Origin: Dendrolimus kikuchii
Lineage: Eukaryota; Arthropoda; Insecta; Lepidoptera; Lasiocampidae
DNA: 64,000 bases
Reading direction: 5' to 3'
Assembly (NCBI GenBank): GCA_019925095.2
Contig: CM034397.1
Coordinates: forward strand, 8,079,763-8,143,762
Shown: positions 1 to 9,412 of the stretch, piece after piece
How positions within the stretch are numbered: position 1 is the stretch's first letter
How the letters are laid out: each line of letters opens with the position of its first letter
Notes under the pieces: model-generated
The model's database searches: none
What the model saw: the letters and a program-made list of their open reading frames with translations, nothing else
What the model was told of the DNA's origin: nothing
Program-made: the position numbers and the translations under genes

Positions 1-1367
1 AAACGAACACAAATATTCTGCTCATTTGCTTTTAAAATTTATGGACGAAAATATTATTGTTTAGTATTACGTTTTTAGTTTTTTGTTACTGCGGTGTTTG
101 AAAGAGTAATTAATATTCGAAATGTATAATATACATTATAATTAAACAGGAGTAGTGTGAATTTTGTCAACTGTTTAGTCTAATGGAATTTTTCGTGTTG
201 CTCGGTCAGTCAATGAAGTTGATTATAGTTTGATTGATAGGTTGAATAGATATAGACCTACTCATAGTTAAATTTTGACTAAGTTATATAAACTTATTTC
301 ATCTAACTTTGTGTTGAAATGAACAACATGCAAAAAATTTCGTTATTACTACACATCATTAAAACTACTTTGTCGATATTTAAATGAGTGTTCAAGGAAA
401 CAAGCTTTTAGGAATATAGCTACTACACAGTGTAGGAAGTTTCGCGGTAGGTAATACCTATTATAAGTCAAACTGAACACATAGTTAAATCTATAAAATA
501 CATTTTTAAATAACTTCGTGAAACTTTAAACAAGCTGTGCCGCAATCTTAAATTTACATACTCGTATGTTTTACCTTAAAACGTTTACTGTGTTATACAG
601 TAACAAAATAACTGATATGAATAATACGCGAGCCAGCGCTGCGGCACTGGCGCAAAATGACAAAGTTCCCATGCCATCATCATTATGTGTAATAGGTCCG
701 AATTACGGTGAATATTTCAGTTGTTTATTTACAGAACACGATCCGACACACGCGATTTCTTCCCTTTGTTTTAGCTATGCTTATTGCTTTGAAACATAGG
801 TTCCAGTATTTTAAGAATGATTTACTGTTCTAACTGCAAGAGTTTTTGAGCCAGTCTTATCGATATTTCGTTTGATTTTTAGGTATTACACCTAGCTTCA
901 GTCATATTAAGTCTTATATTCGTCAATCGATGACATTTTGTTGCAGCTGAAATAGTCACATTCTTGGACGAAACCTAATGTCGTTTTGTCTTGTTTACGG
1001 TTGCATTTAGCTATAAAAATAGTTGAAGTGCGTCTCACGAAAAAAGTCCCGCGGCAAAAAATAGAACTAATTATAACAGGTTAGCCCAGCCACGTGTTTT
1101 TATTAAAAGTTTTAATGTAAATGTTGCATTATATTATTATTCTATTTACCAATATTTTTAAATTGGAACTTTTCTAAAATTATTTTATGTTTCTTACGCT
1201 CTGTCGTGCAACCATAGCGCCGCGTCTGCGGGACTTCTTTCGTGAGATAGTCCACATATAAACTGAGTGCCCATTCGCATTATGCGGCTAGTTGCAGTCC
1301 GGTCGGCCGTCCGGCTGGCCGCAGATAAGAAAGATTCTCTCAAATTCAATTATTCGGACTCTCAGAC

Positions 1368-1495
1368 CTGAGGGCCTAAAGTGGTCGTTTTCGCAGAATT
1401 CATATGATGAACCATGTCTTTCAGGTAACAGTATATCTACATAAATGTCAATTTTAATAAGCGATTCTTCAAAAATGGTTGCTTTAGGCCCTCTG
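1368..1495. repeat. possible short element with 12-bp inverted ends
   Basis: GAGGGCCTAAAG at 1370-1381 is repeated inverted at 1482-1493 as a perfect 12-bp match, about 100 bp apart. The same word followed by similar bases (two variable bases, then GGTC) recurs at 53611-53630. This fits a small inverted-repeat transposon (MITE), but no target duplication was established. It overlaps an open frame on the minus strand that resembles no protein I know. Confidence 0.35.
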
Positions 1496-2247
1496 TTTCC
1501 TCTTGGCAAAGCATGTCTAAGCGAAAACATGTGACACAAGGAAAGAATGGGGAGCTGAAGTGACTTTAAGATAAAGAAAAAGATTGTATTAAAGCGGAAT
1601 CAGAATGATCGATCGCGTCAGGGCGTCCATTTTAATTTCGATCTCTGGAGATACGACCGGAGGCGTGGTTATGAGAACAATTTGTTTCAAGACCCTAATA
1701 TGTATCTGTGTAGGCATTGCGCACCTCTATTTGTAGATAAATTGACTTTTTCTTACGCATACGTGTTGCGTACGCTTTGCAACACGGCGTTCTATTATTG
1801 ATGATTTGCAACGGTTAATTTTTAGTTGTTGGTTGATTATACTAAGTTAAACGGAGGCTATGTCGTGGGAACTATGTTTAATTCTTGTTGCTTAATTAGA
1901 ACATTTTGGTGTAAGTACATTCCTTATACCATTTATATATGTCTATCTTCTCTTTTAATTAATATTTAAAAAAAATATGAGTCTTAAAATGAAGTAGTTG
2001 TTATTGTCTGCCATTGTAAGAGACAAAATAGTGAAAACTTTAAAGAAGATTCAAAGGAAAATCCAAAACATATGAGAAAAATATGTTCTGTTAGCATGTC
2101 TGAAAATAATCTTAATAGGGTAGAACATAAAAAAAGTTATGACTTTTTACTGATTACATTTTGTTAATCGATATCGAATTCACATTTTAAATTTTTTACC
2201 ATCGATATGCTACTAAAATATCACACTCCTTGTACAATATCTTTTAA

Positions 2248-2385
2248 CATACATACATACATACATAACTTCACGCCAGTTCCCTTGCGGGGTAGGCACG
2301 AGCAACAGAGTGCCATTTAGGCTTATTCTTACACACCTCACTTGCCTCTTTGACATTCATAACTCTTGTCATGCAAGCTTTTAAC
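2248..2385 (-). mobile_element. RTE-type non-LTR retrotransposon, 3' end fragment
   Basis: On the minus strand this is the last part of a non-LTR reverse-transcriptase ORF (ending in the ARELA-stop peptide seen in the longer copies at 34196, 43111 and 50651), followed by a (TATG)n tail. A very short 3' untranslated part ending in a microsatellite is typical of the RTE clade. The copy is heavily 5'-truncated and cannot be functional. Confidence 0.85.
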
Positions 2386-2739
2386 AAAATATAATATTTT
2401 AGGATATCCTGTTTAACATGCTTTTATTTTGATTTTTATACTGGTCTAAAATAATTTGAATCGAGTGTTAATTCAATCCGTATCACATTAAATTTTTAGT
2501 ATTTATTACTAGGAGCTTTCCTTACTTATGACTATTAGGGGATAGTTTTACAATCCCCTTCCCAACTACGGAATACCTACCACCTCCTCTTTCCTCTACA
2601 ATTATAGAATATACGTAATTTAGAAGTAGGATTTAATTTGGTGTAAATATGTATTTATCTCTCTTTCCTCTTTGCCATATTTTATATGTACCTATGCTTT
2701 AAAATATCTTTTACCATACTTTCGTTTTAAATTTTCTGA

Positions 2740-2860
2740 AATTTGACAGTCGTTGGCATCACCTCCGGAAGCACTGTGACAACTGGAGCCCGGATACGCA
2801 GAGGGAAATTTCAAAATAGACGTGAAGAAACTGTCAAAGTTGGTGAAGCCCTATAACTAA
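2740..2860. promoter_or_regulatory. candidate intronic regulatory segment with two Hth-type sites
   Basis: A short stretch of balanced composition, unlike the AT-rich surroundings and matching no repeat family in the window. It carries TGACAG at 2744-2749 and its reverse complement CTGTCA at 2831-2836, the core bound by Homothorax/Meis proteins. The sites are short enough to arise by chance; the call rests on composition plus motif only. Confidence 0.2.
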
Positions 2861-3249
2861 GTATAGAGCAGAGCGCAACGTTGTATCATTTCAGCAGACG
2901 TCTGATTTTATAAGGTTATCTGAACTGTAAAATGTAAAGAACATTTATAGTATCATGTTTAATACATCTAATCTTATAATGGTAAGATGCGCCGATTGAT
3001 CCATTAATATATGTCTCATATATCGCACAAATAATTATATTATTTGGAATAGAATCTCAAGGTAATTTTCATCTTTGAAAATAGGTACAGATACTAATAA
3101 TACCTAAAGTAAATTTTATGTTACTCGATTTATCCACCAGTTTACTAACAAATTTACTCATTTTAATTTATTTAAGTTCAATTAAATTTTAAGCATGAAT
3201 CGTAAGGTTTTTATCGTAATACTTTGACATAGTGTATACTTTAATTCAT

Positions 3250-3530
3250 ATTTTTGATTGCGAAGCTGATAACGAGGGAGACGGTACAGTTCATGGAAAG
3301 TCAAAGTGGAAAGTCAACGTATTGAAAACCTTTAGGATAGAGGGATCAGACAGGAGGAATGGGACAGAAGAGAAGGATACGGGATTAGAATAGGTGGATG
3401 GAATAGGGAAGGTAGGGAAGGGGAAGGGAAAAACGATTAGCGCAACTATAACCGTTTTACGCCGATATTCCGTGAGAGCGTGGTATCACACCAATCGAAC
3501 CGACCCAAAGAGCTGTAATTAAAGTAATTT
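3250..3530 (+). repeat. 300-bp dispersed family, polypurine-type variant
   Basis: This matches copies at 16493 and 57602: a start resembling TTGCGAAGCTG, a shared TTCATGGAAAG core, a middle rich in GGGATAG-like words, and a closing part with CGCCGATATTCCGTGAGAGCGTGGTATCAC. No protein is encoded. It appears to be a non-autonomous retroelement related to the family at 39716 and 51708, but the class is unknown. Confidence 0.7.
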
Positions 3531-3659
3531 TCTCAGAATGACTCTACCACGTCGAGATAAATATGCAAATAAAATATTCGCAGTCAAACCTTTGCAAATA
3601 TCAATTGTGTTGAATGTTAAAAATCTTTATAAGCTTTCAATATAAAATAGGATTTATTC

Positions 3660-3870
3660 ACTTTAAAGAGATGGTAAGTGGAGTTCCATGCCGGCGGTGT
3701 ATGCAGCGTGGTAGCGGCGCGGCGGCGACGGGGCGCGGGCGTGCATCGCTCGATAGCGCTGACAGTGATGGATTACTCCGGCAGCGCCGGTTCACGGCCG
3801 GCTCTGCAGCCCCCAACTTCAGGGTTGTTCGGACGGACGTGCTTGTGCGTCACAATAATGCAACAGTTAA
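3660..3870. promoter_or_regulatory. GC-rich CpG-dense intronic segment with Hth-Exd/Hox composite site
   Basis: About 200 bp of very GC- and CpG-rich sequence in the AT-rich pb intron, matching no repeat in the window. TGACAG (3760-3765, Homothorax/Meis core) directly abuts TGATGGATTA (3766-3775, Extradenticle-Hox bipartite site). Sites of the TGATGGAT type, paired with a Hth site, are known from autoregulatory enhancers of anterior Hox genes such as labial and Hoxb1. Open frames on the plus strand reach 101 codons, but their residues look like GC-rich translation noise. A GTAAGT donor-like word occurs at 3673 on the plus strand, so an unannotated exon cannot be excluded. Confidence 0.5.
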
Positions 3871-4044
3871 ACATTCCGAATATGACGATTGCGCAGTAAA
3901 TACTTTATTTAAATACTAACTAGCTTTTACAATATGATATCTATAACGACTTTAATCTATCTCTGGGCCTTTCATCCAGATTCGTTCAGCCATTCTGGCG
4001 TGATTGAGCAACAAACACTTATCCAAATTTTCGCCTTTAAATAA

Positions 4045-4278
4045 TCTATACTAATATTATAAAGCTGAAGAGTTTGTTTGTTTGTTTGTTTAAACACGCT
4101 AATCTCAGGAACCGTTGGTCCGATTTAAAAAATTCTTTCAGTGTTGGATAGCCCATTTATCGAGGCTATATATCATCACGCTAAAACAAATAGGAGCGAA
4201 GCAGCAATGAAAAATGTTTCAAAATCGGGGGGGATTTGAAAACAAATTCCACGCGAACGCCGTCGCGGGCACAGCTAG
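4045..4278 (+). mobile_element. Helitron, non-autonomous, complete
   Basis: The copy begins TCTATACTAATATTATAAA after an A and ends in CTAG before a T, the A/T insertion rule of Helitrons. Close to the 3' end is the GC hairpin (CGCG...CGCGGG region) characteristic of the group. It is about 234 bp and encodes no protein. Related copies lie at 4905 and 29202. Confidence 0.85.
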
Positions 4279-4353
4279 TAAAGTATAAGTATAGAAGATT
4301 GTTACATGATATTATAAAGATTACTTAATTCCTTCGTATCCTGGATGTATGAA

Positions 4354-4580
4354 TCTATACTAATATTATAAAACTGAAGAGTTTGTTTGTTTAAACGCGC
4401 TAATCTCAGGAACCGCTAGTCCGATTTGAAAAATTCTTTCAGTGTTGAATAGTACATTTATCGAGGAAGGCTATAGGCTATATTATATTTTCAAAAAAAT
4501 TAGGGATCCTTACTAAAAGTCCACTAATGTAACCCAAGGTGTAAAACAATGACCCGAAAAAATCCTTACACGGCGTGCGC
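4354..4580 (+). mobile_element. Helitron 5' portion
   Basis: It starts like the copy at 4045, but after the shared ATCGAGGAAGGCTATAGG core it switches to a different internal sequence (with TTAGGGATCC and ACTAATGTAACCC) also seen in the copy at 19543. No CTAG end is recognised before 4905. It may be one longer Helitron interrupted by the copy at 4905, or a truncated element. Confidence 0.65.
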
Positions 4581-4904
4581 TGCGAAAACTATTGATTATA
4601 GAACAAAAAAATGTACTATTATTTTGCAGAGCATATAATTGTCTACAAAAAATATCGCGTAACTATATGTCTTACTATTGTAGCTATCTCACAATAAGTG
4701 TTTTCTTTTATTTTTTTAAATAATTAAAATGCCGCCGCTTCAAAAACTCTTTATTTTCTACCTTGGTATTAATCCTTATCAAAATAAATTACTCCGTATT
4801 CAAGACGAATTAAATACCTTTCTAGAATTTTTTGAATTATTCAATTCGGACGCTTTATTCAAAAGATATCGCGATATTTAAAATGTAAGTATTAGTGTTG
4901 TAGC

Positions 4905-5112
4905 CAAATATACTAATATTGTTTGATTGAACGCGCTAATCTCAGGAACTACTGGTCTGATTTGAAAAATTCTTTCAGTGTTGGATAGCCCATTTATCGA
5001 GGAAGGCTATAGGCTATATCTAATCAGGAGCAGAGCACCAATGAAGAAGTTTCAATACCCTCCGAGGATTTGAAAGCAAATTCCACGCGGACAACGTTGC
5101 GGGCACAGCTAG
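4905..5112 (+). mobile_element. Helitron, 5'-eroded
   Basis: The internal part (AACGCGCTAATCTCAGGAAC, then ATCGAGGAAGGC) and the 3' end (GGGCACAGCTAG, followed by T) match the copy at 4045. The 5' terminal TCTA is missing and only the ACTAATATT part remains. Confidence 0.75.
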
Positions 5113-5499
5113 TCATTTTATATGGGAAGAAAATACAGTCTCAATGGTTACTAACAAAAGTGAAAAGTTTAGGCTTATAACCTATATAAAATATTGTCTT
5201 TGAATTCTAAAGTAATAATAAAAAAATATTTTGAATCTCATACAAATAAGATTAATATAAGATTAATATAATTATACTTAAGATACACATAATTTAAAAA
5301 AGTGAGGTGGCAGCGCTAGCAGCGACAGTCGCGTTGTTATTGCCGCGTTGCTTGCGACGTAATGTGAAGGCACTCTAAAGATAAAATTATTTACAAAATG
5401 CCTTTAATCTGCACTCAGAAAAATTACATTAATTTTAAATTTGTGCAAATTCGGGTTCAAGTGATAAAAAACTATTTAAGAATTTGAACTGCTTATATC

Positions 5500-5722
5500 G
5501 TAGGTACTACGTAGCGAAGTGAGCGAATCTAACCCAGGGGTTGCACTGATCGAGAAATTTATAAATAATAATTAAATAAATAAAGTGAAATTTAAGTAAA
5601 TAAAACTGGGAAAAGGTCTTTATTATGTCAAATATTTTAAAGATCTCTAAGTAGAAACTGCACTTTTTGCCGACGAGGCCCCCCGGAGCGCCCCGCGGGA
5701 GTCGGCTCCCGAGCTTCACAAA
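5500..5722. repeat. unclassified repeat-like segment with GC-rich end
   Basis: An AT-rich core (5550-5650) is bordered by TACGTAGCGAAGTGAGCGAA on the left and by a CG-rich block (GAGGCCCCCCGGAGCGCC, 5677 onward) on the right. The abrupt composition changes suggest an inserted element, but there is no second copy in the window to fix its ends. It encodes no recognisable protein. Confidence 0.3.
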
Positions 5723-6539
5723 CGTTAATCGTGTTCAAATATGAAAATATTATCTATGACACGCTTGAACAAGTAAAAATTTCCACGAGGTGCTTTTGGG
5801 AGATTTATTGATGGTTTGTACGACCTACTGACAAATGTTTTCATCAGAATAGTCAGTAATTTTGGAATTTAAACCGTTAGAAGCTGTAAATTAAATATTG
5901 ATCGTATATCTAGATAAGGCTTAATGAGCTCGGAAACGAAATAATCACTAATTTTAAACTATTTAAAATAGTATTTTTTCAGATTTTCACAGCTGTTGCT
6001 ACATTTAATGGTAAATACGTTTTAGTTTTTTAGGTGTGTTTTATATTTAGTCAGTAATTGTTGCATTACATCTGTCATTCTGTAATGTCAGCTATTTAGA
6101 AGTAATATAAAATTAGGCTAAAATGAAAATTTTAATATTTTGATTTTCGATTACTTTCCCAATTATGTGTGATAACATTTATCTCAATTATTGTTTTACT
6201 ACTGACTTTCTGTGCGTTTATGTGTTTATACCGTAGCGAGCTATCCTATTATCTGGGATTCATACTATCCTATCTCTATTATATTTCTAAAAGCACGAAG
6301 AAATACTTAAGCAAATATACTTCCAAACAGGAGGTTTTAGATAACGATTTATATAATTTAAAAAAATGGTCGAAATTATTAAAATGTGTACGGTAATGTA
6401 TTGCAATATTTCTTGCACATCCATTACTTAGCTCGTTAGAAGTTTGAGTTTACATTTTCAAAGTTTATTCGATATAATTTTCTACATTTAAATAACAGCA
6501 ACTGATCGCAAGCAATCGTCAAAGACATCGCTTAGTAAT

Positions 6540-6720
6540 TTGCAGTACATTTGGATCATGATGTATGGGCATACCAGGTGAGGTCACGTTCCCACAGGCG
6601 CGGTCGACGGATGATGATGGATCATCCGAGAGCATTGTTCTGCAACGCAACGTTTTGTCCCAACGACAAATTTGGGGTCACTCCGTCTTTTAGTCAACGT
6701 TTGAATGCGCAAAAACGTAA
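6540..6720. promoter_or_regulatory. candidate intronic enhancer with palindromic Exd/Hox-like site
   Basis: A balanced-composition stretch, unique in the window. A perfect 8-bp inverted repeat, CGGATGAT (6608-6615) and ATCATCCG (6621-6628), overlaps TGATGGATCA (6615-6624), which fits the Exd/Hox pattern TGATNNAT. AGGTCAC at 6581 and GGGTCAC further on resemble nuclear-receptor half sites. There is no direct evidence of activity. Confidence 0.3.
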
Positions 6721-6899
6721 TTTAGTTATTGTTGTCAATTATAACAACTGCTTTTGCTTCAGTTATATTTTAATACGACTTTTTATAAGCGATTTGATAT
6801 AGAATTGTGTGACAGTTACGGCCTAGATTCAATGACAGACTCAGTAGACTTGTCAGCATATAAACATTGTGTTCTAAAATGTTCTCACTTATAATTTGT

Positions 6900-7045
6900 G
6901 GTTATAGTGCATGTCGAGTATTCCGTTCCGTTACACGCCATGTTGGCGGCGGGTCGGTGGCTTGGATAATTCTTGCTGGCGGCCCGTTGGAACGTAGGCG
7001 GCGCGCGGGCACTGCTTCAATACCCCACACCCACTAGCCGCTTTA
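6900..7045. promoter_or_regulatory. GC-rich segment just downstream of pb exon
   Basis: About 140 bp of GC-rich sequence (GCCATGTTGGCGGCGGG; GGCGGCGCGCGGGCAC) stands out from its AT-rich flanks, 360 bp into the intron. It matches none of the repeats and reads as no recognisable protein. Position and composition suggest an intronic regulatory element. Confidence 0.3.
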
Positions 7046-7402
7046 GAATGTAACTACAGTTACAGACATAAAACGTCGTCGCGGTATACAATTCAATATG
7101 TTTCGGAGTAATTTGATGTTCATTAAAGAAACTCTAGAACCGTGAACCAGAACACAATGGTTGAATAGCCATTTGTTGTTGCCGTTGAAAGGCATAATAA
7201 TAATTTCGATTCAGTTATTCATGCGGCAGTTATAGAACATTTATGGAACGAAAATTTCCACGATTTTTGATGAAGCAATACTTTCTACAATAGAATCAAC
7301 GATCATCAAATAAATTTTTTTTGTTTATTCTAAATCGACCATTTTGTGATACCGAAACGGCTGTATTTTGTGATGAATACGAATAAACGATGTAACACTG
7401 AC

Positions 7403-7889
7403 CTTGTTGACTGTTTTTTCTTGTAGTTTTTTTCTCTTTCATCCAAGGGTACTCGGGCACGTTGAGGCCGCTACCCGGCGAGGGCAAATCGGGGGCATAC
7501 CCGGGCGGCGTGTGCTGCGGACTTAGGTCACCTCCTCCTAACTGCGGCAGTGCAGTCATGAATTCCGCCATCGAAGGTTGGCTGTTTATGAAGCCAGTCT
7601 CAGTGCAAGTTTCGAGCATAGGATGGGGCGCACCAGCGGCAGTGACGGCTGCTAACCAGAACCCATTCCCGCCGTGCTCCATGCGCGGGTGTTCCTGCAC
7701 CGGCGCTGGTCCCATTGGCGGAGTGTTTCTGGTCTTCACGGCGAAGTCCTCTTCCATCTCATCGCGCACCCCCATGCCAACTATCGTGGGTTGCTTCCCT
7801 CTTATAGCGGGGTACTCTTCGCATTTTATCTTGCGCACCAGGGGGTTAGTCTCGAGCGGCAGGGCAGCGCTGTTGCATATCTCTTGCAT
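7403..7889 (-). CDS. pb: proboscipedia (Hox2), first coding exon
   Basis: This exon encodes the N-terminal 162 residues of the homeotic transcription factor Proboscipedia, the insect Hox2 orthologue that specifies mouthpart (labial and maxillary palp) identity in the nucleus. Reading leftward from the ATG at 7889, the protein starts MQEIC, matching the MQEVC start of Drosophila Pb. Residues 99-115 are the Hox2-type motif GFINSQPSMAEFMTALP, and residues 145-154 are PEYPWMKEKK, the hexapeptide that contacts Extradenticle. The stretch between is rich in Gly and Pro. The exon ends at CAACAAG followed by GTCAGT, a splice donor in phase 1; reading through it soon departs from Hox-like sequence. The homeodomain is not in this exon and lies on a later exon outside the window. 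No frameshift or stop is present, so the gene looks intact here. Confidence 0.97.
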
Positions 7890-8037
7890 CGCTGCCGTAG
7901 TGCGCCTTCGATCTCATTCACGTGACGTTTTTCGTTTTGCTGGATGCGTCAACATTTTAATTTCCTCATTAAAATAAATTTAACTACCGGCTTGTGGTTA
8001 TGACTGCATCTGGGTCCTTATTATCCCGTCATGATAC
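7890..8037 (-). other. pb: pb 5' untranslated leader of the first coding exon
   Basis: On the minus strand a strong acceptor (a T-rich tract, then TTTTTTCTCAG) precedes GTATCATGACGG, which places the exon start at 8037. This implies an upstream untranslated exon. The roughly 148-nt leader contains four short upstream ATG frames, none in frame with MQEIC: one of three codons, one of six, one of thirteen, and one that overlaps the pb start by reading 28 nt ahead of it. Such upstream frames could dampen translation. The acceptor is inferred, since a TSS inside this stretch is also possible. Confidence 0.65.
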
Positions 8038-8189
8038 CTGAGAAAAAATAAAATTAAATCATACACCTTCAAAATTTTACCTTCAACACGTAAATGAACT
8101 GAATGAAAACCACAATGAAAATTGTTTAAAATCCAAGGTTATTTGTTAACTTGTAGACAATGTAGGCTGGATGGAGCTTTGTGTAATCG

Positions 8190-8225
8190 TCCTCAATTTA
8201 GCGCCAAATTGAGAGGCGCCAAATT
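8190..8225. promoter_or_regulatory. twin GCGCCAAA (E2F-like) sites in an inverted repeat
   Basis: GCGCCAAA occurs at 8201-8208 and again at 8216-8223, 15 bp apart. It fits the E2F consensus. The first copy sits inside the perfect inverted repeat CTCAATTT/AAATTGAG (8192-8199, 8206-8213). It lies about 150 bp upstream of the inferred pb leader exon, so a regulatory role is plausible but unproven. Confidence 0.3.
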
Positions 8226-8794
8226 AAATGTAACGGGAGGAGGCTGTCTCGTGGTTATTTCGCAATTATTCGTGACCGTTCGACATTACCGCGGTTTTGT
8301 GTAGAATAATTTGAATGCCTAACGTTGTAATGAACCCGCGAATAATGAGCACACCTAATTGTTAATTGTCATTTCGACAGCCTCATGAACTGTATTGGAC
8401 GTGACTGCTCCTCGACATGACAATAAAGTTAAGCATCACTGTAAGGAAATTTGTTATTTATTGTATATCATCATATTTTTACATCGTTAGTGTATATTTT
8501 GCCTGTTGTGATTATTGTCAAAAAGCGACAGAAAAATAATGGGTGGTGTCATCTGTTCTAGTCATTTACGAGCTTTTCAGACTCACGTGCCTATATAAAT
8601 GTAAAAGGTAGGTTTGTGTCTTATTTGAATGTTTGTGTATTCCCTCCTTTCTTCCTCATGGATTTACGTGGGAATCGCTATTCATATATGAACACAGTAT
8701 ACTTTTATATCAAAAAATTGCATTATCTGATTTTTATGGAGTAAAAATTCTTGGATAGCTCTATATACATATAATAATAATAAATAATAATAAT

Positions 8795-9412
8795 AACCCG
8801 CAGGGGGGCTTTGTGGCGAAGCCTTAGGTGAGTAGCGACACCTCGTACCTGACTCCGGGGGCCAAGACAAGGCCCCCACCTCCGTGCTTGCCTTAGCCAG
8901 CCGGCACGGAGTGGAGATCGCTAGAGCTAAGACTCAAGCTCCAGGGGTGGAAGTGATAAATGGCATCACGTCAGAAGTAGCTTCGGTGAACCTGCAGCCC
9001 ACCTCTCGACACCCCTTAGCCACTCACACCCATGTTGCCCCTGTCTTCTATGGCATTTTTTGGGGCCCATGCAGGGAGTGGCGAGTCACCGTCTGCCCAT
9101 TTTTCCATGTTCTCTGAAGATTGCGACGGGCAGACGCCATAGTCCCCATATTCCCAGACCCCTAGTACCACTAGCAGTTCACCCCAATAGCCCGGTACTT
9201 TTTGTCCTCATTTCCCACAATAGTACTACACTGGCCGAGGCTTGTTCTTGGGTGCATTACTATATGGTGTAGACAGGGATAATCGCCGGTCAGTGTCACG
9301 CCACATTTAGATTAAATTTGTCAAAGGGCCTCTACGTGTTGGCCTTCCCATGGCCCCACGCAAGCCCTCCAAAAGTCCGGGCCATTTTCATGGCCCGTGG
9401 TCTACAAAGACA
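8795..9412 (+). repeat. 600-bp dispersed element (retrotransposon-derived), copy 1
   Basis: This is homologous along its length to the inverted copy at 30080-30665. The shared left end is GGGGGCTTTGTGGCGAAGCC and the shared right end is GGGCCATTTTxATGGCCCGTGGTCT. Interior landmarks include GAACCTGCAGCCCACCTCTCGACACC and GCGAGTCACCGTCTGCCC, quoted here in pieces. No intact ORF is present. GC content and the one-sided A/T-rich tail (AATAATAATAAAATATTT) suggest the 3' untranslated part of a non-LTR element, or a non-autonomous derivative. Confidence 0.7.

Larger units (their letters stand above)
1..7402 (-). other. pb: proboscipedia intron downstream of first coding exon (partial)
   Basis: This is inferred to be intron because the pb exon at 7403-7889 ends at a splice donor and pb is read leftward. 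I looked on the minus strand for the homeobox (the WFQNRR-coding part and the LRTAYT start) and did not find it, so the next exon should lie beyond position 1. A very small exon of the kind known in Drosophila pb could be hidden here and cannot be recognised by eye. The stretch holds an RTE fragment, a member of the 300-bp dispersed family, three or four Helitron pieces, and GC-rich segments near 3.7, 6.6 and 7.0 kb that may be regulatory. Confidence 0.8.

Noticed and set aside
3614..3919. Plus-strand frame of 101 codons over the GC-rich intron patch
   Set aside because: Residue composition is that of random GC-rich translation and two frames are open at once; a regulatory reading fits better.
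6169..6396. A 75-codon plus-strand frame with a hydrophobic start and a Lys-rich end in the pb intron
   Set aside because: It lacks an in-frame ATG at the start, its codons are AT-driven, it has no homologue I know, and hydrophobic residues are expected from AT-rich DNA.
7462..7977. Plus-strand frame of 171 codons opposite the pb exon
   Set aside because: It is the antisense shadow of pb; the minus strand carries the conserved Hox2 motifs.
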